From NCBI GenBank assembly GCA_965223105.1, contig OZ244987.1, positions 5,456,001-5,520,000 of the forward strand: a stretch of DNA of 64,000 nucleotides. Reading direction: 5' to 3'. This stretch comes from JABDMH01 sp965223105. GTDB lineage: Bacteria; Bacteroidota; Bacteroidia; Chitinophagales; Saprospiraceae. Under the pieces are notes generated by a model. That model searched no databases, was not told the origin of the DNA, and worked only from the letters and a program-made list of their open reading frames with translations. A program made the position numbers and the translations under genes. Positions 9,735 through 18,458 of this stretch are shown here, piece after piece (the first letter of the stretch is position 1; each line of letters begins with the position of its first letter).

Positions 9735-11930
9735 TCAATCTGATAGTGGATCGGGACGCATTTGGAAGTGAAATACTTTGCTCGTGGTGCCTTTTCCTCC
9801 TTCCATGTGAAAGGGTGTTCTGCTGCTGATTGTTGCCCAGATACCTCTGCCTTTCCATCCAGCTTCGGGATCATCGATCCTGCCATCCATCCATTTTGTA
9901 TAAAATCCCAGTGGATAAGGGACCCTTAAAACGATCCATTCACCGTCTTTCAGCACCAGCAAGCCTTCAGACTCATTGCCCGTATTTATTGGAATGTTGT
10001 TACCCAGGCCTAAAGTACTATACTGATCGACCCAGGTGTAGTAGCTGGCCTCAGCACTACCTGGCAGGTCCAGGCCTTTCATTTGTGGCAAGGGTTCAGT
10101 ATAGAAAGTCCAGCCCTCAGGGCAATGTTGGCCGGTAGCTTGTGGACCATTAAGTGCTCCCTGGCATTTATTGCGATCAAAGCTGGCCAGATGCCCGCTT
10201 GCCAGAGCGACCCAGGCGATGCCATTCCGGTCGATATCCATCCCACGTGGAGAGAATCCTTCCAGCGGATCGCCTTTTTCATCTACAGGCAATTCATAAT
10301 ATTCTACCAAGGCGGTTGTGGCTGGATTGCTACCGGGGTCGAGACGAATTAAGCCGCCCGGATAGCCAAGCGTAGAACCCCACACAGAACCATCAGTTGC
10401 TGGGGCAACCGCATACAAGCCGTGCGTAATTCTCTTGTCTTTCGTAGGATCAATGGGTTCATCGGGCTCCACATATTCGTCTCTACGTCCATTGCCATTG
10501 GCATCGAGAATAAGGGCCGTCCATCCCTGCGAAGCTTCTTCATCTCCTGTTTCATCATATTGTCTCGTATTGAGCCAACCAATGACCGGGCCTCCGCCAC
10601 TGGTCCATAGAGTGTGATCTTCATCCTCTGCAAACATAAGGTGATGCGTACTGAAGCAAGTGCTGATGTGATGGTATTGATCCGTCTGAGGATCGTACAT
10701 TCCCAGATGACGACCTGCCCTTTTTACTGGAAATTCTTGGGCAGAAGGATGATCTGACCCCTCTAAACAAAAGGTCGGATTTTCACGCGGCCTGACGGCA
10801 GCTGTAATCCAGACCCTGCCCTTATGATCAATCATGGGATTGTGCACGTTGGCTTTGCTATTCCAAATCGGCTCTTCTCCCCAGTAATATGATGAGTCTG
10901 GCATCTCCGGGCCCGATGCAGGAGGTGTTGAAGGGTCACGCACGGTCAGTGGTACTTTTTCACTTTGGTGCTTTACCGGATCCAGGACTGGCAGGTAGTC
11001 GGCACTGGCTTCGAGCGCACCATAGAGCTTTCCATAGGCGTTGACGGTTGGATCGCGACGATCGGTCGAGACGACATCATGCAAATAGGCTTTGGGGTCA
11101 GCCCAATCCCATTGAGAAATCACTACGTTTCGTTCGATACCTTTGGGTCGGGGAGGGGTCGGTGGAATCTCTCCATCGGCAATCCGCTGGGTCCAGTCAG
11201 CAAACATTTCGAGAGAATATTGATATCCAATTCTGGCCAATCCGGAGACCATACTTCCACCAGCTTGACCCGAACGGATTCTCCTTGCCCAGGCATCGAC
11301 ATGGTTTTCATAACCCTTTTGAGCCGGGTGTAATTCGCGGGTGCCAATGCCACCGAGCTGGTGGCAAGCCAGGCAATAGCCAGACTTTATATTACGGATA
11401 AAATTGGCCTGATTCTTCATGTCTGGAGAAATTCCGTTGCCTGACTCACCGGTACCGGGAAATTCCTCTTTACCTGGCAGCTCCAAGAGTGAAAACCAAT
11501 AACCACCGGGATAATAGTATGCGGCAGACTGTGCGTCGGGGGCAGTTATCGCCTCCAGGTCAAGAGTGCTACCCGGTCGAGTGGTTTCCTTAGGAGAGTC
11601 AACAAGGCCATAACCCCGCACCCAAACCGAGTAATTTGCGTCGGGTAGATCGGGAATCAAGTACCGACCCTCTTCATCGGTTACTACAATTCGAGCAAAT
11701 CTGGTTGGGAGGTCAAAGGTTTCGGCAATCACCCAGACACCCGCCTCTGGACCTTGTTGACCAATAATGGTACCTGAGATATCTCCGGAACTCTCTTCCA
11801 CGCTGGATTTCTCGCAGGAACCTATACTTATGAACAGAAGGATCAAGACAAAATAAAAGTAGCTTTGAGAAATTGAATGACAGGAACACATTGGCCTTAA
11901 TGAATGAAGTGAACAAGAGAAGTGATGCAT
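9735..11930 (-). CDS. Lipoprotein: carboxypeptidase-like regulatory domain, CxxCH site, propeller-like C-terminus
   Basis: The product has 731 residues. A lipoprotein signal ends at Cys39 (FISIGSC). Residues about 50-125 have the carboxypeptidase-like regulatory (Ig-like) pattern: ISGTIIGQQGPEAGVWV and DEEGRYLIPDLPDANYSVWVRG. A single haem-attachment motif, C186-L-A-C189-H190, follows in a cytochrome-c-like setting (NFIRNIKSGYCLACHQLGG). The remaining 450 residues hold repeated GRVWITAA, GSVWGSTLGY and NGIAWVALASGHLASFD motifs, as in virginiamycin-B-lyase-like propellers. It should be an outer-membrane or periplasmic lipoprotein carrying one covalent haem. I recall similar regulatory-domain/propeller proteins in marine bacteria without a known function. 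Electron transfer to a periplasmic substrate is a reasonable guess. ATG at 11930 was kept, but Met14 also precedes the hydrophobic segment. Confidence 0.75.
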   Translation of the reverse strand: MHHFSCSLHSLRPMCSCHSISQSYFYFVLILLFISIGSCEKSSVEESSGDISGTIIGQQGPEAGVWVIAETFDLPTRFARIVVTDEEGRYLIPDLPDANYSVWVRGYGLVDSPKETTRPGSTLDLEAITAPDAQSAAYYYPGGYWFSLLELPGKEEFPGTGESGNGISPDMKNQANFIRNIKSGYCLACHQLGGIGTRELHPAQKGYENHVDAWARRIRSGQAGGSMVSGLARIGYQYSLEMFADWTQRIADGEIPPTPPRPKGIERNVVISQWDWADPKAYLHDVVSTDRRDPTVNAYGKLYGALEASADYLPVLDPVKHQSEKVPLTVRDPSTPPASGPEMPDSSYYWGEEPIWNSKANVHNPMIDHKGRVWITAAVRPRENPTFCLEGSDHPSAQEFPVKRAGRHLGMYDPQTDQYHHISTCFSTHHLMFAEDEDHTLWTSGGGPVIGWLNTRQYDETGDEEASQGWTALILDANGNGRRDEYVEPDEPIDPTKDKRITHGLYAVAPATDGSVWGSTLGYPGGLIRLDPGSNPATTALVEYYELPVDEKGDPLEGFSPRGMDIDRNGIAWVALASGHLASFDRNKCQGALNGPQATGQHCPEGWTFYTEPLPQMKGLDLPGSAEASYYTWVDQYSTLGLGNNIPINTGNESEGLLVLKDGEWIVLRVPYPLGFYTKWMDGRIDDPEAGWKGRGIWATISSRTPFHMEGGKGTTSKVFHFQMRPDPLSD

Positions 11931-12268
11931 TGCGAAGAAATTTGGTGATAGATCATTTCGAATCGACGAGGTGTGGCTTATAAGTTATGCATTATGTTTC
12001 ATTTGTTTGGCACTAATCTATTCAGGGATCAATAATAGGGTGTGGCTTACCCGGTAAATCAGGTGTCTATTACAATATCAACCGCGATTGCGTCTCGACA
12101 AAATAGTTTTGAGTAAAGAATTCTTGAGTGCCATAAATGTCATCGCAGTACTGTCCACCAGGAATGTAAAAGAAAAAGCGATGAAATCAGTCATTTTCAT
12201 TTTGAGCAAAGCCAACTTTTGGCTAAATTATTGGCACTCTCGTTATTAAATTGTCATAATCCAATACT
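11931..12268. other. Divergent intergenic region
   Basis: This region lies between the divergently transcribed lipoprotein gene and the S74-type gene, so it must hold promoters for both. It is AT-rich. I do not see an exact TAnnTTTG box, a palindrome or an RNA gene. Confidence 0.4.
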
Positions 12269-13177
12269 ATGAACTTATATGCAACCTTGACAAATTTAGT
12301 TCTCATTTTGTCTATACCTACTATAGTTACAGGTCAAAGTGCACTGAATGTTGAATCGGGTGACCTCACTGTGGGGCAGGAAAATTCGCTTCATCTGAGG
12401 ATGACTCATAATCATATTCAGGCTTTTGAAAATAATTCACCGAAACTTTTAGGCATTAACCGATTGGGAGGGGATGTTCTATTGGGTGATCAGCTTGGGG
12501 AAGCGTATTTTAAATATGATGCTTCAAGCGATGCCATCGGCATTGGAGCAGTTTTGCCGGCAACAAAATTGCACATCGGCGGGACCAATGATGCCTCCTT
12601 GAATAATCATGGCCTTTTCTTGATAGGCCAAGTTGATGGAGCGAACATAGTAATGGATCAAAACGAAATTATGGCTCGAAACAATGGATCTCCATCGACA
12701 CTCTTTTTAAATAATAATGGAGGTACCATTAGAGCGCCCGGTTTGCAAAATATCGGGGATCATAAAAACATGCAGTTTAACTCATCAACGGGTGAATTGG
12801 GCTGGGACAATTCGTCTAGAAGGGATAAGATTCGCATCAAAACACTTCGTGATGATTGGCGTAAAATCCTTCAGGCAAGGCCTGTTATGTATGCTCGACC
12901 TCAAAGCCCAGATTATTTAGAATATGGGTACATAGCCGAAGAAATCGACTCCCTCGGACTAACTACAATGGTAGGCTATGACTCTTTGGGAAGGCCAGAT
13001 GATGTCCGCTATGATAAAATGGTGATCTATCTGGTAGAGATGCTAAAACTCCAAGAAAAGGAAATCGACAACCAGAAGAGTGAAATTGTAAACCTCCGTA
13101 GTGATTTATCCACCTTGAGATGTGAGATGCTGAAAATGTCTCCTGTACGTGTCAACCGAAAACGAAGAAAAAAATAA
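12269..13177 (+). CDS. Secreted tail-fibre/S74-type protein
   Basis: The product has 302 residues. A signal peptide (about 1-22, ending IVTGQ) is followed by a repetitive region of the kind seen in Bacteroidota tail-fibre-domain proteins (GDVLLGDQLGEAYFKYDASSDAIGIG, then KLHIGGTNDASLNNHG). The C-terminal third, from SSRRDKIRIKTL to ALKYDKM-like YDKMVIYLVEMLK, has the layout of the S74 intramolecular chaperone, followed by a coiled coil with regular Leu spacing and a basic tail. In phages this domain trimerises fibres and then cuts itself off; in Bacteroidota such proteins are probably surface fibres or adhesins. I cannot confirm the Ser/Lys cleavage pair. A second S74 fragment lies 118 bases downstream. 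Confidence 0.68.
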   Translation: MNLYATLTNLVLILSIPTIVTGQSALNVESGDLTVGQENSLHLRMTHNHIQAFENNSPKLLGINRLGGDVLLGDQLGEAYFKYDASSDAIGIGAVLPATKLHIGGTNDASLNNHGLFLIGQVDGANIVMDQNEIMARNNGSPSTLFLNNNGGTIRAPGLQNIGDHKNMQFNSSTGELGWDNSSRRDKIRIKTLRDDWRKILQARPVMYARPQSPDYLEYGYIAEEIDSLGLTTMVGYDSLGRPDDVRYDKMVIYLVEMLKLQEKEIDNQKSEIVNLRSDLSTLRCEMLKMSPVRVNRKRRKK

Positions 13178-13224
13178 TGGGTACCTCTAATAACCTCTGA
13201 GTGAGATCGGTTTTGAAATATTTT
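13177..13224. repeat. Short interspersed repeat, copy 1
   Basis: A 48-base segment begins right at the stop of the S74-type gene. It matches 42385-42428 apart from a four-base gap and about three substitutions; both copies contain GTACCT, TAATAACC and end GTTTTGAAATATTTT. Both lie immediately behind a stop codon. Confidence 0.75.
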
Positions 13225-13294
13225 GGGTTTAGATCAGTAGGCAAACACATTAATTATTATCTACAATTTCTTCACTGGCTTTACCATCTATTCG

Positions 13295-13561
13295 TTGTCG
13301 TCGCTTGCAGGCAACCCCACTCTGCCCATCTCCGAGTGGTGTTTCAAAGGTGAAGATGCACGGCACATTGGTCCAATGGCTCAGGATTTCCATAGCACAT
13401 TTGGATCAGGAGAGGACAGTACCAAGATTGCCACGGTGGATGCTGAAGGTGTTGCATTGGCCGCCATCCAGGCACTAAAGATCGAAAACGACTTGCTTAA
13501 AAGTCTGATCATGGATCTGACAAGACGAATGGAGATGCTGGAGAAAAGTAGAAATAAGTAA
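13295..13561 (+). pseudogene. C-terminal remnant of an S74 tail-fibre gene
   Basis: Only the chaperone end of a tail-fibre protein remains. The 88 codons contain LPISEWCFKGEDARHIGPMAQDF, FGSGEDSTKIATVDAEGVALAAIQAL and a coiled-coil tail, which is the usual S74 C-terminus of Bacteroidota proteins. There is no signal peptide or fibre part, and the frame opens at TTG, so it is unlikely to be expressed as a functional protein. It is a different S74 subtype from the intact gene upstream, so it is a remnant of a second gene rather than a direct duplication. Confidence 0.7.
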
Positions 13562-13786
13562 AATATGCAGCAACTGCTTATACACGATTTTAAGTTCTCA
13601 GTGTACCCTGAATTAAATCTTAACGATTGGTTTGAAACTATTTGATAAAGGAGCAGCGCACGCATCCAGCTAGACACTATCTTAAGTAGGAAAGGAATAA
13701 TTGGTATCTTGACTTCACTGATCGACCATTTGAGTGTCCTGATATTGTTTCCGAAAATCGGTGATTTAGGGCTTATTGCGAATTTG

Positions 13787-14806
13787 CTATAAAGAACTTC
13801 TCAGGATTAACTGAAATGGATTGGCGACTTTATCTCTTCGATTCTCAATGATCATTTCTCCTACTTGAGTACCCAGTTGTTTAAAATCAGTGGAAATGAC
13901 AGTGAGGCCCTCCAGTAAAATCTCTTTTAAAGGTGTTTCGTTGTAGGAGATGATACCAATATCTTTACCAACCTTCAATTTCTGAGATTTGACGCGCTTT
14001 ATCAGCACTACCAGATCGTCTTCCATTAAGTTGATATAAGCATCTCCACAGCTGATGTTGCAGCTCTTGATATCTTCTACGATCTCAAAGTCAAAGGCAT
14101 ACTCAGTGCAAAAATCCTTAAAACCCGTTATGATATCATCTGGATGATAACTATAGGAAGGAAATATAATCTTCAGTCTCTGATATTTTTTCAACCGGTC
14201 AAGTGCTTGTGTCAGAGCTTCATAGATATCCTTTGCAAACTCTTGATACACCGCACCGTAATCCCCAGAAATTCCCGGTATCTTTTTGTCTAGCAAAAAA
14301 AGTTTGTTCTTTGGGATCTGATTGATGACATCGGCAGCGCCCTCGCCTCCTTCGAGAAAGTGGGCGATGATAACGAAGTGACTAAAATTGTTATTTAGAT
14401 TACTATGAATATAATTCTTAAAAAGCCGGAAGTCGTTGTTGTAAATATAAAAGTCAATTGAGGCTTGATTTCCTAAAGTCTGTGCAAGGGCATCGTAAAT
14501 TATTTTCTTATGTGTACTTAGTTTATTGAACAATAAAAATACGCGAGCCTTCCTTTGGGTTTGCGTGCTCTTAACATAATAACCCTTACCTGGCACAGAT
14601 TCAACGACTCCAATCTTTTGCAATCGACTATAGGCCTTAACTATGGTATCCCGCGAAATATCAAAGTCAATCAGTAGACGGTTGACCGATGGAAGCTTGG
14701 CGCTCAACTTAATCTCTCCACGCTCAATGCCCGAAAGGACCGAATCAATGATCTGCTGATATTTCGGCGTCTTAGAATATTCATTTATCTTAATAAGCTT
14801 GTTCAT
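13787..14806 (-). CDS. GntR-type regulator with LacI-like sensor domain, probable rhamnose regulator
   Basis: The product has 339 residues. The N-terminal 70 residues are a GntR winged helix (KYQQIIDSVLSGIERGEIKL...LPSVNRLLIDFDISRDTIVKAYSRLQ...GVVESVPGKGYYV). The remainder is a periplasmic-binding-protein fold like that of LacI regulators, with IIFPSYSYHPDDIITGFKDF and DIGIISYNETPLKEILLEGLTVISTDFKQLGTQVGEMI. In Bacteroidota such GntR-LacI hybrids often stand beside sugar operons and respond to the sugar or its phosphate. Here it is divergent from rhaT, which points to rhamnose or rhamnulose derivatives as effector. The family and position are clear; the ligand is inference. Confidence 0.85.
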   Translation of the reverse strand: MNKLIKINEYSKTPKYQQIIDSVLSGIERGEIKLSAKLPSVNRLLIDFDISRDTIVKAYSRLQKIGVVESVPGKGYYVKSTQTQRKARVFLLFNKLSTHKKIIYDALAQTLGNQASIDFYIYNNDFRLFKNYIHSNLNNNFSHFVIIAHFLEGGEGAADVINQIPKNKLFLLDKKIPGISGDYGAVYQEFAKDIYEALTQALDRLKKYQRLKIIFPSYSYHPDDIITGFKDFCTEYAFDFEIVEDIKSCNISCGDAYINLMEDDLVVLIKRVKSQKLKVGKDIGIISYNETPLKEILLEGLTVISTDFKQLGTQVGEMIIENRRDKVANPFQLILRSSL

Positions 14807-15286
14807 GCATTTCTGCTATTATTAATAAGGAAGCATCTGGCAATCACCGAACATTCAATATAAATATAGCCAAATATCCCTCTCTAATTACGTCCAAGAG
14901 ACATCCAAACGACACTTTTAACTGCTATTACGACAGTGGAATGGCATATTCCCAATCTTTTCGAATTTTTGGTAATCATTGGATTACCACATCCATTCCA
15001 GGATTAATAAAGCCGGAACCTCCCCTTCTCTTTGCTTAGCTACAAATGCGGCATGCTATACAGTGAAATCCTTCGGTCAGCTCGATTTACAGTTTGCGTG
15101 TGAAACACCAACCGGCATTAACAACAGAACACCCCAGAACACTTTACCTCCAATTCCAGGATGCAGCATAACACTTCATTTGTTTGCGTTGACTAACTTA
15201 CCACCAGTTCGAGAAATTTTACTGCCAAAAACTATGACTACAAAATCATGCAGGCGTGGTTTGGGCAAACAATCAATGAGCACAGA
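14807..15286. other. Divergent regulatory region between the GntR gene and the rhaT side
   Basis: This is the likely control region of the locus. Near 14890-14925 there is a short direct repeat, GTCCAAGAGA/CATCCAAACGA, which could be an operator half-site pair but is not a clean palindrome. The part from about 15000 has short open frames with no recognisable product. An 18-base string at 15128-15145 recurs exactly at 26712-26729, which suggests that some of this DNA is a remnant of a sequence once present elsewhere in the locus. Confidence 0.4.
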
Positions 15287-15640
15287 ATGAACAATTGGAA
15301 TGACAAAAGCCTATTTGATGCCTTGAGAAGGGGAAATAGTGAAGGATTATCAGTTCCATTCCGACGTCATTATGATTACTTGATACACTATGGAGTACAA
15401 ATTGGTGCAGATCGAATCATGGTCGAAGGTTGGGATGTATTTCTCTACTTATTTGAGTCTTATGAGAGATTCATGGAGGTTAATAAAGATAAAGTAAAGG
15501 CCTATTCATTCAAATCATTGCGGAATCGTATTCTAGCGGCCCATTCCAAACTGTATCTGCCTCGAAATGTAGATTATATATTTGGCTTGCTGCTAAATCC
15601 GTCGATGATAAGTGAATCTGAAATCAGTAAACCTGAATAG
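15287..15640 (+). pseudogene. Truncated ECF sigma factor (region 2 only)
   Basis: From the ATG at 15287 the frame gives 117 residues. LFDALRRGNSEGLSVPFRRHYDYLIHYGVQI...VEGWDVFLYLFESYE matches the start of sigma-70-like ECF factors (region 2: helix pairs, then D-CIQDLFLELWE-type core). Region 4, the DNA-binding part near residues 120-180, is missing, and the C-terminus instead reads NVDYIFGLLLNPSMISESEISKPE. ECF factors of this type are normally about 180-200 residues. It is therefore most likely a stub. An intact short regulator cannot be fully excluded, because the frame has no internal stop. Confidence 0.5.
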
Positions 15641-15669
15641 GTCACCTATATATTGATAACAATTAAGCT

Positions 15670-16722
15670 ATGCAAGCATTATTAGGGGTAATATTTCATT
15701 CCCTGGGAGGTTTAGCAGCAGGAAGTTTTTACATGCCATTTAACAAGGTGAAGGGGTGGGCATGGGAGAGTTATTGGATCATTGGCGGTTTATTTTCCTG
15801 GTTAATTGTTCCACCCTTGGCGGCATGGCTAACGGTACCTGGATTTGCAGAAATTTTGGAGGCAAGCTCTCGTGATATATTATTTTTTACATTCATGATG
15901 GGGCTGCTATGGGGAGTCGGTGGATTGTCCTACGGATTAGGCATCCGGTATCTTGGAATGTCCTTGGGCAATTCAGTGGTGCTTGGCTTCTGCGCTGCTT
16001 TTGGGGCTATCGTTCCATCCATATATTACAATATTACCCCTACTAAAGGCAAGGTTTCTTTTACGGATATGTTGGCAACATCAGGAGGGCAATTGGTTTT
16101 ACTGGGTGTGCTGGTTTGTCTGATCGGAATCGCTATATCTGGAAAAGCCGGCATGATGAAAGAAGGAGAGCTCTCTAAAGAGGAGCAAAAAAAGAGTATA
16201 GAAGAATTTAGTCTGGTTAAAGGATTGATCATAGCTATACTCTCAGGCATCCTAAGTTCATTTTTTAATTTTGGGATTGAAGCAGGAAAACCGCTGGCGG
16301 ATGCTGCGGTGGCGGCTGGATATAACCCGCTTTATCAAAACAACGTAACTTTTATTGTTATACTGTGGGGTGGGTTGACTACCAATTTCATCTGGACTAC
16401 AATTTTGAGTTTAAAGAATAAGTCCTACCACGATTTTTTCAATAAGTCAACTCCAGTAGTCAGTAATATTCTGTTCTCAGCTTTGGCGGGCACTACCTGG
16501 TTTTTACAATTCTTTTTCTATGGCATGGGAGAAAGCAAATTAGGTAATGGCGCCAGTTCCTGGATACTACACATGTCTACCATAATCTTAACGGCTAATA
16601 TGTGGGGTATTTACCGTCAAGAATGGAAAGGGGTCGCTACAAAAACGAAATGGACAATTACCATTGGAATTATTGTCATTATATTATCTGTATTCCTGGT
16701 GGGGATTGGGAATTCAATGTAA
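15670..16722 (+). CDS. rhaT: L-rhamnose/H+ symporter RhaT
   Basis: The product has 350 residues with about ten hydrophobic helices throughout. The opening GVIFHSLGGLAAGSFYMPFNKVKGWAWESYWIIGGLFSW and later GLSYGLGIRYLGMSLGNSVVLGFCAAFG and YGMGESKLGNGASSWILHMS are typical of the RhaT family, which imports L-rhamnose (and L-lyxose) with protons across the inner membrane. The length agrees with the family. It is the first intact gene after the divergent regulator and is followed after 12 bases by the isomerase gene, so the two are probably co-transcribed. It is one of two candidate sugar transporters in the locus. Confidence 0.95.
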   Translation: MQALLGVIFHSLGGLAAGSFYMPFNKVKGWAWESYWIIGGLFSWLIVPPLAAWLTVPGFAEILEASSRDILFFTFMMGLLWGVGGLSYGLGIRYLGMSLGNSVVLGFCAAFGAIVPSIYYNITPTKGKVSFTDMLATSGGQLVLLGVLVCLIGIAISGKAGMMKEGELSKEEQKKSIEEFSLVKGLIIAILSGILSSFFNFGIEAGKPLADAAVAAGYNPLYQNNVTFIVILWGGLTTNFIWTTILSLKNKSYHDFFNKSTPVVSNILFSALAGTTWFLQFFFYGMGESKLGNGASSWILHMSTIILTANMWGIYRQEWKGVATKTKWTITIGIIVIILSVFLVGIGNSM

Positions 16723-16734
16723 AGAACAAAGAAC

Positions 16735-18147
16735 ATGACTAAAGTTGGATTATTCGGAATCGGGCTCGACACCTATTGGGATCAGTTTAATGGTTTGTTG
16801 GATCGTTTAAAGGGCTACCAAACACAAATTGCCGATAAAATGGAGGAATTTGGAGCCGAAGTTATAGACGCCGGCTTGGTCGACTCTCCCGAAAAAGCAA
16901 TGGAGGCAGGGGCATATTTGAAGAAGAACGATGTTGGTATTGTTTTTCTATATGTCTCAACCTATGCCTTATCATCTACCGTTTTGCCGGTAGCTCAAAA
17001 GTTGAAATGTCCAATCATCATATTAAACATACAACCGGTTGCGGCCATCGATTATGAAAAGTTCAATCAGTTGGGCGACCGGGGACTAATGACTGGTGAA
17101 TGGCTGGCGCACTGTCAGGCTTGTGCGGTTCCCGAAATGGCAAATGTCTTCAATCGGGTTGGAATTAATTATGAGTTTGTGACCGGATATTTAGGGGAAC
17201 AAGCTGTTTGGGACGATATCCGGGGCTGGATTGATGCTGCTAAGGTAGCCTCCGTTATGAAAAGTAATCGACTGGGTGTTTTAGGGCATTATTACTGTGG
17301 CATGCTGGATGTTTATACCGACCTCACCGAGCAGGCTGCTGCATTTGGCACGCATATCGAACTGCTTGAAATGTGCGAACTAAAAAAGCACCGTGATGAA
17401 GCTACAGATGGCGAAATTGAAAATAAGATCAGAGAATTTCACAACGCATTTGAGGTAGTTGATGCTTGCGAACAGAAAGAAATTATACGCGCTGCACATA
17501 CATCAGTGGCACTCGATAAATTGATAGAAGCCCACAAACTGGGCTCCTTAGCGTATTACTATGAGGGCGAATCGGGTAATGATTATGAAAATATTGTAAC
17601 ATCGGTAATTGCTGGAAATACCTTACTAACCGGTAAAAATGTACCGGTTGCCGGAGAGTGCGAAGTAAAGAATGCACAAGCTATGAAAATTATGGACTCC
17701 TTTGGCGTTGGCGGTTCATTTTCGGAGTTCTATGCCCTGGATTTTAATGATGACATTGTAATGCTTGGTCACGATGGTCCGGCGCACTTTGCCATTGCCG
17801 AGGGCAAAGTACAATTAGTGCCGCTTCCAGTTTATCATGGCAAACCCGGTAAAGGGCTATCCATACAAATGACTGTAAAACACGGGCCGGTAACTTTACT
17901 TTCAGTAGTTGAGGGGAAGAACGATGTTTTTCTATTGGTTGCTGAAGGCGAGTCAGTTCCCGGACCAATCTTACATATTGGAAATACCAACAGTCGGTAT
18001 CGCTTTTCAATAGGTGCCAGGGACTTCATAAACGTTTGGTCCAAGCATGGTCCGGCACATCACTGTGCCATTGGTCTTGGGCACATCGCCGATAAAATTG
18101 AAAAACTTGGAATGCTATTACATATGAGGGTAGTTAAGGTATGCTAA
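16735..18147 (+). CDS. L-arabinose/L-fucose isomerase family protein
   Basis: The product has 470 residues, about the length of AraA. It opens with a Rossmann-like domain (KVGLFGIGLDTYWDQFNGLLDRLKGY...VDSPEKAMEAGAYLKKNDVGIVFLYVSTYALSS) and has GVLGHYYCGMLDVYTD, YYYEGESGNDYENIVTSVIAGNTLLTG, VAGECEVKNAQAMKIMD and a C-terminal KHGPAHHCAIGLGH with the metal-binding histidines. Family enzymes interconvert an aldose and a ketose with a divalent metal. A dedicated rhamnose isomerase (RhaI) lies further on, so this copy probably handles another sugar such as L-arabinose, L-fucose or a xylose-type sugar. The substrate cannot be read from the sequence. Confidence 0.82.
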   Translation: MTKVGLFGIGLDTYWDQFNGLLDRLKGYQTQIADKMEEFGAEVIDAGLVDSPEKAMEAGAYLKKNDVGIVFLYVSTYALSSTVLPVAQKLKCPIIILNIQPVAAIDYEKFNQLGDRGLMTGEWLAHCQACAVPEMANVFNRVGINYEFVTGYLGEQAVWDDIRGWIDAAKVASVMKSNRLGVLGHYYCGMLDVYTDLTEQAAAFGTHIELLEMCELKKHRDEATDGEIENKIREFHNAFEVVDACEQKEIIRAAHTSVALDKLIEAHKLGSLAYYYEGESGNDYENIVTSVIAGNTLLTGKNVPVAGECEVKNAQAMKIMDSFGVGGSFSEFYALDFNDDIVMLGHDGPAHFAIAEGKVQLVPLPVYHGKPGKGLSIQMTVKHGPVTLLSVVEGKNDVFLLVAEGESVPGPILHIGNTNSRYRFSIGARDFINVWSKHGPAHHCAIGLGHIADKIEKLGMLLHMRVVKVC

Positions 18148-18196
18148 AATAAAGCTGAATAATGGTGTTGAATTTAATTCTTTAATCATAAAAACA

Positions 18197-18394
18197 ATGG
18201 CAGGTGGCAAATTCTCCTATGAGGTCATAATCCCCGCAAATACGAGTGCCACAGTAGCATTGTCAAATGCCAAAGGACAAACAATTACCATGAATGAGCT
18301 ATCACTAAATGAAGATGAGATGTCATACTATGATGAGTCCGCTCTAATTGAATTAGACTCCGGTGAATACCAGTTTATTTATAACATGAATTAA
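18197..18394 (+). pseudogene. Remnant: C-terminal domain of a GH78 alpha-L-rhamnosidase
   Basis: The 65 codons read GGKFSYEVIIPANTSATVAL, then GQTITMNELSL and end with ESALIELDSGEYQFIYNM. This is the last beta-sandwich of bacterial alpha-L-rhamnosidases (typically YEITIPANTTATVYLP...GSGSYSF). Nothing of the catalytic barrel remains upstream, where the isomerase gene ends 50 bases before. It is a deletion scar left by a lost rhamnosidase gene. Expression as a stand-alone protein is unlikely. Confidence 0.7.
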
Positions 18395-18458
18395 TATGCT
18401 GTCCCTGAGATATCTATTCAATATACATTCCCCTGGAACCCACAAATCGGCAAAGCCG

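Noticed and set aside
9430..9771. Plus-strand frame of 113 codons
   Set aside because: It overlaps the 3' end of the lipoprotein gene and resembles nothing I know.
14890..14925. GTCCAAGAGA/CATCCAAACGA as GntR operator
   Set aside because: The direct repeat is short and imperfect and does not recur at other promoters of the locus.
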